A stretch of 64,000 nt of DNA. Origin: JAFECT01 sp963838235. GTDB lineage: Bacteria > Pseudomonadota > Alphaproteobacteria > Caulobacterales > Caulobacteraceae. The notes under the pieces were generated by a model that was not told the origin of the DNA, made no database searches, and worked only from the letters and a program-made list of their open reading frames with translations. The translations under genes and the position numbers were made by a program. The stretch is from contig CAWIQJ010000001.1 of the NCBI GenBank assembly GCA_963838235.1, positions 186,001 through 250,000 of the forward strand, read 5' to 3'. Every line of letters starts with the position of its first letter. Position 1 is the first letter of the stretch. Of the stretch, positions 52,289-60,754 are shown in pieces.

Positions 52289-52804
52289 ATGATACGTACC
52301 ATGTCGGTTGTGGCCGCCTTGGCTTTGGCGCTGACGCCGACGTTTGCATCGGCGAACTCCAAGACCTACAATTTCATTGGCTGGTTTTCTGACGAGCCAA
52401 GCGTGGCGCAAGGCGAATACGCCGCGGCGTCTGACGTAGCCGCCAAAGTCTGCCCGTCCTATGGGAGCTGGAGCGATAGCTTTCAGCCATTCAGCTACAC
52501 GCGTATGCAACCCTTCATCGGTCCGGACTCCTATTCAGCCAGTAACATAAAATTTTCCGTGACCTGCACTTGGCAGCAGGTCAGTCAAACTTTCTCGGAC
52601 GCCTGGTTCTCTGACTACGGCAGCGTCCAGGACGGCGAGAACGCCATTGAGAGCAGCTTGCGAAATTCGGCTTGTGGCGGCGGAAACCATCAGCTCACGA
52701 ACATTCAATTCAATCCCTTCAGTTACACGCGCATGCACCCCTTCATCGGGTCGGACTCCTATTCGGCGTCCGGCATAAGCGGCTCCTTCACTTGCGACAC
52801 ATAG
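52289..52804 (+). CDS. Secreted protein with two internal repeats
   Basis: A 171-residue protein with AAGGAGAT before the ATG and a signal peptide (ending ASANS). The mature part is two repeats of about 68 residues. Each begins with an aromatic FIGWFSDEPS/FSDAWFSDYGS motif and a helix, has one central Cys, then the near-identical PFSYTRMQPFIGPDSYSAS / PFSYTRMHPFIGSDSYSAS block, and closes with a VTC/FTC strand. Four cysteines would pair within repeats. No known family recognised. Lower-GC surroundings suggest a laterally acquired or fast-evolving gene. Confidence 0.7.
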   Translation: MIRTMSVVAALALALTPTFASANSKTYNFIGWFSDEPSVAQGEYAAASDVAAKVCPSYGSWSDSFQPFSYTRMQPFIGPDSYSASNIKFSVTCTWQQVSQTFSDAWFSDYGSVQDGENAIESSLRNSACGGGNHQLTNIQFNPFSYTRMHPFIGSDSYSASGISGSFTCDT

Positions 52805-53031
52805 GACTGTTCGTTCTGGAGCTACGGCGACGCGATACCTAATTCACTTGCCTGCAGCAGCATCGCGTCACGCAACAATAGCGGCGAGCGATGTCCGGTT
52901 CGATTCTAAGTCGGCGAGCAGGGCCACGCTAGAATACGGTGACGAGAGCACTATTCACCGATTGCCAGGCCGACGTCGCGCCGTCGCGGACGACAAATGT
53001 CCCGGGTCGAACGCGACGCTCGGCCGGATCA

Positions 53032-53406
53032 TCATTTGCCTGGATGACACCTATATTTTGTTACCGCGTGCTGCAACGGGGCGTCCGGGTTTGGCGGGCA
53101 TCTGGTCGTGAGCGACGTGGACGAAGCATGCAAGTTATATTCGCACTTGTATTCATCCTGCCACGTCAGCAAGCCGGCTTTCCGGGTCGCCGGCGCCTCT
53201 GAGTCACAGTCGGAGTCGGAAGCGGCATCGGTTCTGAAACATATCTTCAGACCTTTCGAATCGACGCCCAGCCGCAGTGTTGCTTCAAGCTCTCCGTTTG
53301 AGCTGGTGCAGACGATGTAGTGATAGTGCGGTTCAGCCATTGCGTCTGAGGTCATCAGCACAAAACCCGTGGCCGCGATCACCAATGCGAATTGACAGTG
53401 TTTCAC
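53032..53406 (-). CDS. Small secreted cysteine-rich hypothetical protein
   Basis: A 124-residue protein with a signal peptide (ending SDAMAEPH). The mature part has six cysteines (VCTSS, KICF, SDCDSE, YKCEY, TTRCPP, KYRCHP), enough for three disulfides, and several His/Tyr residues near its start. Small size and cysteine content resemble secreted inhibitor- or binding-type proteins, but no family is recognised. It is convergent with the two-repeat gene in the same lower-GC patch. Confidence 0.6.
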   Translation of the reverse strand: MKHCQFALVIAATGFVLMTSDAMAEPHYHYIVCTSSNGELEATLRLGVDSKGLKICFRTDAASDSDCDSEAPATRKAGLLTWQDEYKCEYNLHASSTSLTTRCPPNPDAPLQHAVTKYRCHPGK

Positions 53407-53571
53407 CGGTTGTCCTCCGTTGCATAGTCATTGCCGTAAGCTTCAAGGCCACTATCGACATTCGGTCGCCTGCATAGGCGTCCGCCAGAAAAGGGACGCG
53501 TACGACTAACCAAAGCTGGCGTTTAGCCAGGCGAGCCTCGGGACTAAGTCAGACATGCCCTACTTTTCCCG

Positions 53572-54267
53572 TTACTCAACAAGATCCGCGAGCGTGGTCC
53601 GGCCCGACGCCAAGTCGGCAAGCACGGCCACATGAACATCCAAGGCGTCGATCACCGGGTAACCGGGGCTCTGCCCGTCGAACGCCAGGTTGAGGTCGGT
53701 GCCCGCCAGCACAATCGCCTCCGCGCCGGCCGCCACCAGCCGCCGCCCCGCATCGAGAAACAGCGCCCGCTGCGCCGGCGAACATGCGCCGGCCACGGCC
53801 ACGTCCTGATAGGTCTGACCGATCAGGTCAATCTCGTCGTCCAACGCCAGCGCCTTCGTGCGCGCGAGCTTCCCATACAGGCGCGCGCGCATCACAAGCC
53901 GCGTGCCCAGCAAACCGATTCGCTGAATGCCGCGCCCGACGAAATAGGCGTCGAGCGGCGCCAGCGCCGAAACGATCGGCAGAGGCGACAGCGCCGCCAG
54001 TTCATCCAGACAGAAATGCCCGCCCAGCGAGGTCAGCGCCACGCAGTCGCATCCGGCCGCCTTCAACCGTTCGACCAGCGGCAGAAAGGCGCGCGCCTGC
54101 TCCTCGCGCCGGTCGGCCAGGTTGTTGCGGATCAGCTCATGGATATCGCCATGCACGATCGTCAGCGCCGGCGTTCCCGCGCCCCGCGCCGCGACCTCAG
54201 CGGTTAATCGCTGGTAGTAGACGACCGTCGCCGCCACCCCGATGCCGCCGATCAGACCGATATGCAT
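53572..54267 (-). CDS. Aspartate/glutamate racemase-like protein lacking both catalytic Cys
   Basis: A 231-residue protein with the Asp/Glu racemase fold: MHIGLIGGIGVAATVVYYQRL (the GGxGxxAT-YY start), ALTIVHGDIHELIRNN and GIQRIGLLGTRLVMRARLY are standard blocks. In true racemases a Cys lies in a CNT-type motif after the third strand and another in a GCTE-type motif near the end. Here the corresponding segments read CDCVALTSLGGHF and AIVLAGTDLNLAF, so neither catalytic position is Cys (a nearby Cys in CDC is displaced). It probably binds a ligand or does different chemistry. The gene is single, on the minus strand. Confidence 0.72.
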   Translation of the reverse strand: MHIGLIGGIGVAATVVYYQRLTAEVAARGAGTPALTIVHGDIHELIRNNLADRREEQARAFLPLVERLKAAGCDCVALTSLGGHFCLDELAALSPLPIVSALAPLDAYFVGRGIQRIGLLGTRLVMRARLYGKLARTKALALDDEIDLIGQTYQDVAVAGACSPAQRALFLDAGRRLVAAGAEAIVLAGTDLNLAFDGQSPGYPVIDALDVHVAVLADLASGRTTLADLVE

Positions 54268-54312
54268 CGCGATTTCTCCACACGGACAGCCGAAGATATC
54301 ACGCTGCCCGAC

Positions 54313-55254
54313 CTACAGGTCCAACCCCTCGATCACCTTCGGCGCCAAACGCGCGAGCTGCTCCGGCGTGCGTTCGACGATTCGGCGCGCGTCGAGGTCG
54401 AAGGCGGCGGCGATGCCGCGTGCGGTGGACCAGGGCTCGCCGCTGACCGGGTCGAGCAGCCAGTGGACCACGTGATTGAAGCGCGGTTCGATCTTCGCCA
54501 GTCCCGAGCGCAGCCACAGGTGCTGGCCGACGCGTGGGGTGCGGTGGTGCAGGATGTGGATCTCCAGCATGGCGCCGCCGATGCGCGCGCCGCCCGGCGT
54601 ATGACCGCGGTCGAAACCGCCGAACAGCTGGGCCGCCGCGTCGGAGAACCGGCCCATCACCGCGTCGCTGCGGAAGCGGCCGAGCGCATCGCACTCATCC
54701 GCCAGGGCCACGCCGCGCGCGGTGGACAACAGGCCCCGCGCTTCGGCCCAGGTCAGCGACGCCTTGGACGCGACCGGCTGGTCGGTGATGCCCTTGGCTG
54801 CGGCGTAGGCGGGAAGGGCGCAGGCGAGGCTTTCGGCCGCCTCGCGCGCCTTGGCCGACCAGGGGAAGTTGCGGCCGCCCGGCGTGACGTGCTGGACCCG
54901 GGACACGAAGGCCGCGCAGGGCTCGCCGGAGATGCTGTGCCGCATGACCTGCAGCACCCGGGCCTCGTCCTCGCCGAAGCTCAGGATCCCGGCCTCGATG
55001 TGGATTGGCGCCCCGGCCCGGGCTTCCCGAAGGAAGCGGACGTGATGACCCTTCACCTCCAGTGTCGAGGTGGCCCGGGTCGCGAAAGCGTCCTCGAGGC
55101 CGAGTGCGGCCGCCACCCCGGCCAGCCCCTCGAGCGCATGGGCGAGATAGAAGCGCACGTTCATGTGCCCCATCTCGTCGCAGTTCCAGGCGTTGACGGC
55201 GCCGCGCCAAACCTCGAGACGCGGTTCAGACGCGAGGTCTCGACGCGCGGTCAT
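54313..55254 (-). CDS. Double-hotdog acyl-CoA thioesterase-like protein
   Basis: A 313-residue protein made of two 4-hydroxybenzoyl-CoA-thioesterase-like hotdog domains. The first holds GAVNAWNCDEMGHMNVRFYLAHALEG, with the Asp/Glu and His-Met-Asn pattern of the thioesterase family. The second holds GGAMLEIHILHHRTPRVGQHLWLRSGL. Likely role: hydrolysis of an acyl-CoA; chain length is not deducible. It is between the racemase-like and CHAP genes on the same strand. Confidence 0.78.
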   Translation of the reverse strand: MTARRDLASEPRLEVWRGAVNAWNCDEMGHMNVRFYLAHALEGLAGVAAALGLEDAFATRATSTLEVKGHHVRFLREARAGAPIHIEAGILSFGEDEARVLQVMRHSISGEPCAAFVSRVQHVTPGGRNFPWSAKAREAAESLACALPAYAAAKGITDQPVASKASLTWAEARGLLSTARGVALADECDALGRFRSDAVMGRFSDAAAQLFGGFDRGHTPGGARIGGAMLEIHILHHRTPRVGQHLWLRSGLAKIEPRFNHVVHWLLDPVSGEPWSTARGIAAAFDLDARRIVERTPEQLARLAPKVIEGLDL

Positions 55255-55294
55255 CGAGGCCTGCGCGGCGGGGTCTTTGGAGTTGTCGAGGTCG

Positions 55295-55828
55295 TCAGGG
55301 ATTGGCCTTGGTCGCCGGTTCCTGAGGCGCCGCGCCGGCCTTCATCAGGCTCTGGCCGTCCTTGGCCGCCTGATAGATGAAGCCGTAGGTCGGATAGACG
55401 GTTTTGCCCATGTCGCCGATCGGGTTGTACCAGACCTTTACCTGGCTCCAGTCGCCGGCGGTCGAGACGTCCACCACGGTGACGTCGTGCTCCACCTTGC
55501 CGCGCGAGCCCTCATAGGGGCTCCAGTTGGCGTGGGTGATCTGGATGATGCGGTCGGTCAGCACCTGGCTGACCACGGCCACGTGGCCCAGGCGCATGCG
55601 GCCGGTGGGCTTAAACACCAGGACGGCGCCCGCTTCGGGGGTCTTGCCGGTCTGGTACTTGCCGAGCGCCTTGGACCACCAGGTCCAGGCGTCGCCGAAA
55701 ATCTGGATGCCCGTGATCATGCGCGCGAAGGTCACGCACTGCAGGTACGGGTCGGCCTGAGCTTGCGTGCTCACGCTGAACGTCAGAATCGTCGCGACGA
55801 GGGCCGCGGCCGTCAGGCGTTTCATCAT
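55295..55828 (-). CDS. Secreted CHAP-domain amidase/peptidase
   Basis: A 177-residue protein; start at the ATG at 55828 (MMKRLTAAALVATILTFSVS), the upstream frame being non-coding. After the signal peptide (ending AQA-DP) comes a CHAP domain: the catalytic Cys lies in LQCVTFARMITG, His in RLGHVAVVSQ, and the acid/Asn region in THANWSPY. CHAP enzymes cut peptidoglycan peptides or act as D-alanyl-glycyl endopeptidases. A member without binding domains, as here, is common in Caulobacterales-like genomes. Confidence 0.85.
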   Translation of the reverse strand: MMKRLTAAALVATILTFSVSTQAQADPYLQCVTFARMITGIQIFGDAWTWWSKALGKYQTGKTPEAGAVLVFKPTGRMRLGHVAVVSQVLTDRIIQITHANWSPYEGSRGKVEHDVTVVDVSTAGDWSQVKVWYNPIGDMGKTVYPTYGFIYQAAKDGQSLMKAGAAPQEPATKANP

Positions 55829-56081
55829 GCCGCGAAGTCTCTCCCCTGCGCGAACGGTGTTCCTAGCCCAGAAAGGTGAAAGTTTGAACAACCCTTCGGG
55901 CAAGTCTTCCCCTCCGGCGCCCGCCAAGGTGGCGCAAACCCAAGCTCTGCTTGGCCTTGCAAGGCGGGCGCCAGTTGTAACGATCGGTAACATGCCAAGG
56001 CCGGGACCGGGGTTTCCACGGGAATCGCCTCCCAGGGGAGGCCGGGGCTCCGCCTGGCCGCGACCGAGGGCCGCAGGCGCG

Positions 56082-56456
56082 TCAGGACGGGAAGGTCGGG
56101 TAGTCCTCGCGAATCTTGCCCTCGCGCTTGACCCGGCGCTTGATCGCCTTGTCCGGGTCCCAGTTGGTCATTTTGCGGTCTTCGCTGAGGGTCTGCAGGA
56201 TCGCCGCGGCGATGACGCCGGCCACCACCGCCAGGGTCGTGTCGGTCAGGGAGTCGCCGCCGTTCTCCGAAAACACCCGCAGGCCCGCTGCGATGCGGCG
56301 GCCATAGGCCGACGCGGTCAGGATTCGCGGCGCCGCGTCGAAGATCACGTGCACGACCGCGACCCCCGCCAGGCAAAGGAACAGCGCGCCAAGACGGCTC
56401 TGGAGGCGAAGCCCCAGGCTCAGTCCCAACAGCAAGAAGGCGATGACGACTACCAT
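56082..56456 (-). CDS. Membrane protein, unknown function
   Basis: A 124-residue protein from the ATG at 56456 (MVVVIAFLLLGLSLGLRLQS), which has GGGA upstream; an alternative start at 56498 adds 14 residues. Three hydrophobic segments (about 2-18, 22-38, 73-88) and a Lys/Arg-rich, Asp-rich cytoplasmic tail (WDPDKAIKRRVKREGKIREDY) suggest an inner-membrane protein with its C-terminus inside. No family recognised. Confidence 0.62.
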   Translation of the reverse strand: MVVVIAFLLLGLSLGLRLQSRLGALFLCLAGVAVVHVIFDAAPRILTASAYGRRIAAGLRVFSENGGDSLTDTTLAVVAGVIAAAILQTLSEDRKMTNWDPDKAIKRRVKREGKIREDYPTFPS

Positions 56457-56638
56457 GCGCGCATTCCCTTGCACGCCCCCATCCGCAGCTTCGGCCATCC
56501 TGTTTAGGTTGGTGTTAAGTATCAGAGTAAACAGGCGTTTTCCAAACCGCGGAAAAGTCAGGCCGGTGTAAGGATTGACGGGGGTCGCCGGGCGCCGTCT
56601 TAGGCCCCGATCTTCTCCCCGCCGTTAAGGACTGACCC

Positions 56639-57826
56639 ATGCGCGAAGCCGTCATCGTCTCCTATGCCCGCACGGGTCTGGCCAAGTCCGTCCGCGGCGG
56701 CTTCAACAACACCCACGGCGCGGCCATGGCCGGCCACGCCATCCAGCACGCGGTCGAGCGCGCCAAGGTCGATCCCGCCCGCGTCGAGGACGTGATCTTA
56801 GGCTGCGGCTTTCCCGAGGGCGCCACCGGCCACAACGTCGGCCGCGACGCCGCCATCTGGGCCGGCCTGCCGGTGACCACCGCGGGCCAGACGGTCAACC
56901 GCTTCTGTTCTTCGGGCCTGCAGGCGCTGGCGCATGCGACCGGCTATGTCGAGCGCGAGGGCGCCGATGTGATGGTCGCCGGCGGCGTGGAATCGATCTC
57001 GCTCGTCCAGTTGGGCGGGCACATGAACACCTTCTTCTTCACCGAAGAAAAACTGATGCGCATCCGGCCCGATCTGTGGATGCCGATGATCGACACCGCC
57101 GACATCGTCGCCGAGCGCTATCACGTCAGCCGCGAGGCGCAGGACGAATACGCGCTCGCCTCGCAACAGCGCACCGCCCGCGCCCAGGCGACCGGTATCT
57201 TCAACGACGAGATCGTTCCCATGCCGACGAAGATGAAACACGTCGACAAGGAGACCAAGGCCGAGAGTATCGTCGACTACGTCGTCGAACGCGACGAATG
57301 CAATCGTCCCGACACCACGATCGAAGGGCTGCGCGCGCTGAAGCCGGTGAAGGGCGAGGGTAAGTTCGTCACCGCCGGCAATGCGTCGCAACTCTCCGAC
57401 GGCGCCGCCGCCCTGGTAGTGATGGAAGCCAAGGCTGCCGAAAAGGCCGGTCTCGAACCGCTCGGCAAGCTGAAGGGGTTCGTCGTCGCCGGCTGCAATC
57501 CCGACGAAATGGGCATCGGTCCGGTGTTCGCCGTGCCGCGTCTGTTGGAACGTCACGGCCTGGAGGTGTCGGACATCGAGCTGTGGGAGCTGAACGAGGC
57601 CTTCGCGTCGCAATGCCTCTATTGCCGCGACACGCTGGGCATCGATCCGGAAATCTACAACGTCAACGGCGGCTCGATCTCCATCGGCCACCCCTACGGC
57701 ATGACCGGCGCCCGCGTCGCGGGCCACGCCCTGCTCGAAGGCCGCCGTCGCAAGATCAAGCACGCCGTGGTGACCATGTGCATCGGCGGCGGCATGGGCG
57801 CGGCGGGGTTGCTGGAAGTATTCTGA
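56639..57826 (+). CDS. Acetyl-CoA C-acyltransferase (thiolase)
   Basis: A 395-residue thiolase catalysing reversible C-C cleavage or condensation of acyl-CoAs. Cys90 in NRFCSSGLQ (nucleophile), His351 in SIGHPYGMTGAR and Cys381 in MCIGGGMGAAG (acid/base) are all in place; ELNEAFASQ is the second signature. The length fits degradative thiolases (FadA type) as well as biosynthetic ones; no fadB partner is adjacent. The gene stands alone, followed by a dispersed palindromic repeat. Confidence 0.93.
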   Translation: MREAVIVSYARTGLAKSVRGGFNNTHGAAMAGHAIQHAVERAKVDPARVEDVILGCGFPEGATGHNVGRDAAIWAGLPVTTAGQTVNRFCSSGLQALAHATGYVEREGADVMVAGGVESISLVQLGGHMNTFFFTEEKLMRIRPDLWMPMIDTADIVAERYHVSREAQDEYALASQQRTARAQATGIFNDEIVPMPTKMKHVDKETKAESIVDYVVERDECNRPDTTIEGLRALKPVKGEGKFVTAGNASQLSDGAAALVVMEAKAAEKAGLEPLGKLKGFVVAGCNPDEMGIGPVFAVPRLLERHGLEVSDIELWELNEAFASQCLYCRDTLGIDPEIYNVNGGSISIGHPYGMTGARVAGHALLEGRRRKIKHAVVTMCIGGGMGAAGLLEVF

Positions 57827-57872
57827 GACGGGACGCTTCCCGCGTCGCAACGTCTATACACAAAATAATGTT

Positions 57873-58026
57873 CGTCATCCTTGACGCAGCGTGGCGCTCA
57901 GCCGCGGTGCGTCGAGGACCCAGCAAGCGCAACGCATAACACAGTCGTGCTCATCAGCGCCGCAACGTAGCGTTTGCTGGGTCCTCGACGACGCGGAGCT
58001 GACGCTCCACGTCGCCAAGGATGACG
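57873..58026. repeat. Dispersed palindromic repeat, copy C (different family)
   Basis: Two imperfect inverted arms of about 55 bp (57873-57929 and 57971-58026). Both read GTCATCCTTG at the outside and GTCGAGGACCCAGCAA near the centre; the interior of the arms differs (GCGTGGCGCTCAGC against GTGGAGCGTCAGC). It lies between the convergent thiolase and lipoprotein genes. The outer and inner blocks are conserved while the middle varies, as in other repeats of this window. Confidence 0.85.
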
Positions 58027-58051
58027 ACTAAAATAATAGGTTCCGCGGAAT

Positions 58052-58561
58052 CTACTCCACGTCCACCGGCGGACCGCTCGGCGTCGCTTGCGGCGACGCG
58101 GCGGTGACCTGCACCGGCGTTCCGGTCGCGCAGCCCTTCAAGGTTTCGGCGCCCGCCGCGACGAAGGCGGTGAGCGGTCGGGTAAGACCGCCCGGGTCGA
58201 CGCACGGCTTGCCGGTGAGGGTGATGGCGAGCGCCGATCCGTCCGAGGCGGTCGTGGCCCAGGTCGCGCCGCCCGTGCTCAACTGCGGGCCCGGGTTCTT
58301 GGCGGTGAGGTCGGGTTTGTCCGCGCGTTCGAGCTTCAACTGGTCGGCGCCGATGTCGAGCGACCAGGCCGAACCGGACAGCCTGAGATCGTTGGCAAGG
58401 TCGACGCCGCCCACTTCGGGCGCGCTGGCGGGCGCGGTGGCGGCCGCCGGCTGGGCTTCGCTGGGCGCGCCGTGGGCCTTGGGGCCGGCGTCGGGCTTCC
58501 GGCAGGCGGCAAGCGCCAGGACGACGATGAAGGCGACAAGGGTCGCGGCCTGAACGCGCAT
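58052..58561 (-). CDS. Hypothetical lipoprotein
   Basis: A 169-residue protein from the ATG at 58561 (MRVQAATLVAFIVVLALAAC, lipobox Cys20). An Ala/Pro/Glu-rich linker (about 22-50) leads to a beta-rich domain with DLANDLRLSGSAWSLDIGAD and two Cys (GKPCVDPGG, LKGCATG) that may bridge. Parts such as WATTASDGSALAITLTGKPCVD resemble the META/HslJ-type periplasmic domain with its C...C spacing, but this is only suggestive. It is the last core gene before the R-M island. Confidence 0.68.
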   Translation of the reverse strand: MRVQAATLVAFIVVLALAACRKPDAGPKAHGAPSEAQPAAATAPASAPEVGGVDLANDLRLSGSAWSLDIGADQLKLERADKPDLTAKNPGPQLSTGGATWATTASDGSALAITLTGKPCVDPGGLTRPLTAFVAAGAETLKGCATGTPVQVTAASPQATPSGPPVDVE

Positions 58562-58642
58562 CCGATGAACCTCCCCGAAGATCCAGCCCTGATAGAACGG
58601 CCCAGCTTGCAATCGGTTCACGACGATCGTGTGGCGGGGAGC

Positions 58643-59503
58643 CTAAGATCGCCGTATCGGAGACCAGTGAGATCGGCGTTGGACTTGGCCATCTCGAGAA
58701 ATGGTCGTCAGTCGTTCGATTTCCGGTTGATTGAACCGTGCCTGAATCGACACCTCGTTGATATCGGTCGAGGCAACATCAAACGCCTTCGCCAATATTC
58801 CAAAGAACTCCAGTGAATCCAAGGTGTGGACTGGTGGCTCAGGATTATTCCGAGGTGACGGGATCGTGCGGGGAAAGAGGTACAGGCACGGGGGTGGCAG
58901 CCGATAGGAGGCGATCGATAAGGGCATCGCTTCGTCTCGAGCGATTTTGGGGCACGGTCTGCCCGTAGTGCCGCACATCATGTCCCAAACCACCAGGCCA
59001 TCTACCTGCTGATTTCGGGTGATTATTTCTGCGCTAAGTCGGGTGTGAATTCCCGACCAGACGTTGAGCCTCGGATCCGCGCCCGGATTGGTGCAAACAC
59101 TCCACATCACAAACTCGTCTGCGTGTGGGGGGCGTGTGAAGATGTTCGTGTTGTTGCCGTCGAGGCAGCCCTTGAGCTCGATGCAACAGTTGCGACCGCT
59201 AGGAAGGCGAATAGCATAATCGTGCCGGTTGGCTCCGCCCGCCGAGTCCCATTCGGCGATTAGTTGCTCGTCTTGCAGATAGTTCAAAATCGCTTTTACA
59301 AAATTCCGCTTCTCGCCCATCGAAGCGGAAATCTGTCCGCGAAGCCGCTCGATCGTCCCGCGGAAGATGCCGCTATTGTAAAACTCGTTTTCTTCAAGGC
59401 CGTGGTCGCCAAGCGTATGCGCTTGAACTTTCAGGACCTCAGAAAATTCTTCGATGAGCCGCGTCAACTCCTTGTTCTTTTGACAAGGTACGGAGGCGTT
59501 CAC
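58643..59503 (-). CDS. Candidate type II restriction endonuclease
   Basis: A 286-residue protein whose start overlaps the stop region of the cytosine methyltransferase by 4 bp, the typical coupling of an R-M pair. Residues 95-111 read D-YAIRLPSGRNCCI-ELK, an acidic residue 14 positions before E-x-K, the PD-(D/E)xK nuclease pattern (Asp95, Glu109, Lys111), followed by GCLDGNNTNIFTRP. The N-terminal 80 residues are helical; residues 170-285 may recognise DNA. I do not recognise a characterised enzyme or target site. Base composition is lower in G+C than neighbouring genes, suggesting transfer. Confidence 0.65.
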   Translation of the reverse strand: MNASVPCQKNKELTRLIEEFSEVLKVQAHTLGDHGLEENEFYNSGIFRGTIERLRGQISASMGEKRNFVKAILNYLQDEQLIAEWDSAGGANRHDYAIRLPSGRNCCIELKGCLDGNNTNIFTRPPHADEFVMWSVCTNPGADPRLNVWSGIHTRLSAEIITRNQQVDGLVVWDMMCGTTGRPCPKIARDEAMPLSIASYRLPPPCLYLFPRTIPSPRNNPEPPVHTLDSLEFFGILAKAFDVASTDINEVSIQARFNQPEIERLTTISRDGQVQRRSHWSPIRRS

Positions 59504-60648
59504 GCGACTAGCCTTTGTTCCTCGCTTAGTAGGATTCGGTCGAGGATGTTCTCGCGAATATGCCGAACAACAGGCGGAACAACGCCATCACCCACAAGAT
59601 GGTAGGCCTCGTTGTAACGTTCAGGCAATTCATATGAGTCCGGCAAGCCCATAAGACGGGCCGCTTCGCGGGCCGATATAAGCCGGGACTTGGTGCCGTC
59701 CTTGTCGACAAACAGAAGGATTTGGCGACTTGATCCACCGGCTGGGGTTCGGAGACACCCTGCAACTCCGTCGAACCGGACTTCTGCGCGTTGAACTCCA
59801 CCGTTCGACGATGGCCGGGTCCGTCGATAGAGCGTTCCGACCATTTTCTTTCCGGCCAATCGCGCTTGCTGAACCTTGCGACGGTTCGCGGGAGACATCA
59901 TTCGGAGAAGTTTCTGCGTATCTTCCTTCGGATGCCACGCAACACCAGTCGGATTGCTTTCGATCAATTTGGCGAGTGATGTGTTGCGAGTTCCTGGGAC
60001 CTGGAGGCGCCACCAAATCCAGTTTTTAACGGTCTTGGAATCGAGCTTCAGGAAAGCGGTCTTGAGGCTTCGCGTATGCCAAGGCTCTAGGGGACCGTCG
60101 GCCACCAATGACGGTGCAATCGGGATGTCCTTTGACACCGCAATGAAAAATACTCTTGGCCGAGATTGCGCGACAAAATGGCAGGCATCAATCACTAGCG
60201 CGCCAACACGATAGCCCGCTGCGGAGAACGCATCACAGATTGCGGCGAAGTCTTTCCCGCCGTGCGACGATAGCGTCCCGCAAACGTTTTCAAGAACGAT
60301 CATCGGCGGCTTCCTACCGGAAGCAATGAGACCCTTCACGATTTTCCAGAACGGCCAAAACGTCCCCGACCTATCGCCGCGCAAGCCGGCGCCGCCGCCT
60401 GCAAGAGATAGGTCTTGGCAGGGAAATGACGCCCAAACCAAATCTGGATGGCCAGGGAGATCGGATGCCTTAAGCAGCCCGACGTCCTCGATCTTGAGTT
60501 CCTTGGAGCCCCAGTTTCGCGCGTAGATCTCACCCTTCTTCGCGTCGAAATCGTTGGCGAATAGGCACGTCCATTCGCTGCCGAGGCCAGCGCGTGCCAT
60601 CCCGCCGCCAGCGAAGAACTCATAGAACGTAGGTGCCCGGGCGGTCAT
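59500..60648 (-). CDS. C5-cytosine DNA methyltransferase
   Basis: A 382-residue type II cytosine methyltransferase. Motif I (FFAGGGMARAGL), motif IV with catalytic Cys77 (FPCQDLSLAGGG), motif VI (ENVCG), motif VIII (QSRPRVFF) and motif X (GDGVVPPVVRHI) are clear. The target-recognition region lies between about 190 and 300. I prefer the ATG at 60648 over a TTG at 60696. It protects DNA against the overlapping nuclease gene. No vsr-type gene or control protein is visible. The target sequence cannot be read. Confidence 0.92.
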   Translation of the reverse strand: MTARAPTFYEFFAGGGMARAGLGSEWTCLFANDFDAKKGEIYARNWGSKELKIEDVGLLKASDLPGHPDLVWASFPCQDLSLAGGGAGLRGDRSGTFWPFWKIVKGLIASGRKPPMIVLENVCGTLSSHGGKDFAAICDAFSAAGYRVGALVIDACHFVAQSRPRVFFIAVSKDIPIAPSLVADGPLEPWHTRSLKTAFLKLDSKTVKNWIWWRLQVPGTRNTSLAKLIESNPTGVAWHPKEDTQKLLRMMSPANRRKVQQARLAGKKMVGTLYRRTRPSSNGGVQRAEVRFDGVAGCLRTPAGGSSRQILLFVDKDGTKSRLISAREAARLMGLPDSYELPERYNEAYHLVGDGVVPPVVRHIRENILDRILLSEEQRLVA

Positions 60649-60754
60649 GGTCGTTCCATGTTTGTTCACATATACCGCCAACTCGCGATTAAGCAATCGT
60701 TAACGATGCCGCCAGAATCGAACAGCCCAGGGTGGCCAGAACCTGTGGGTGGAT

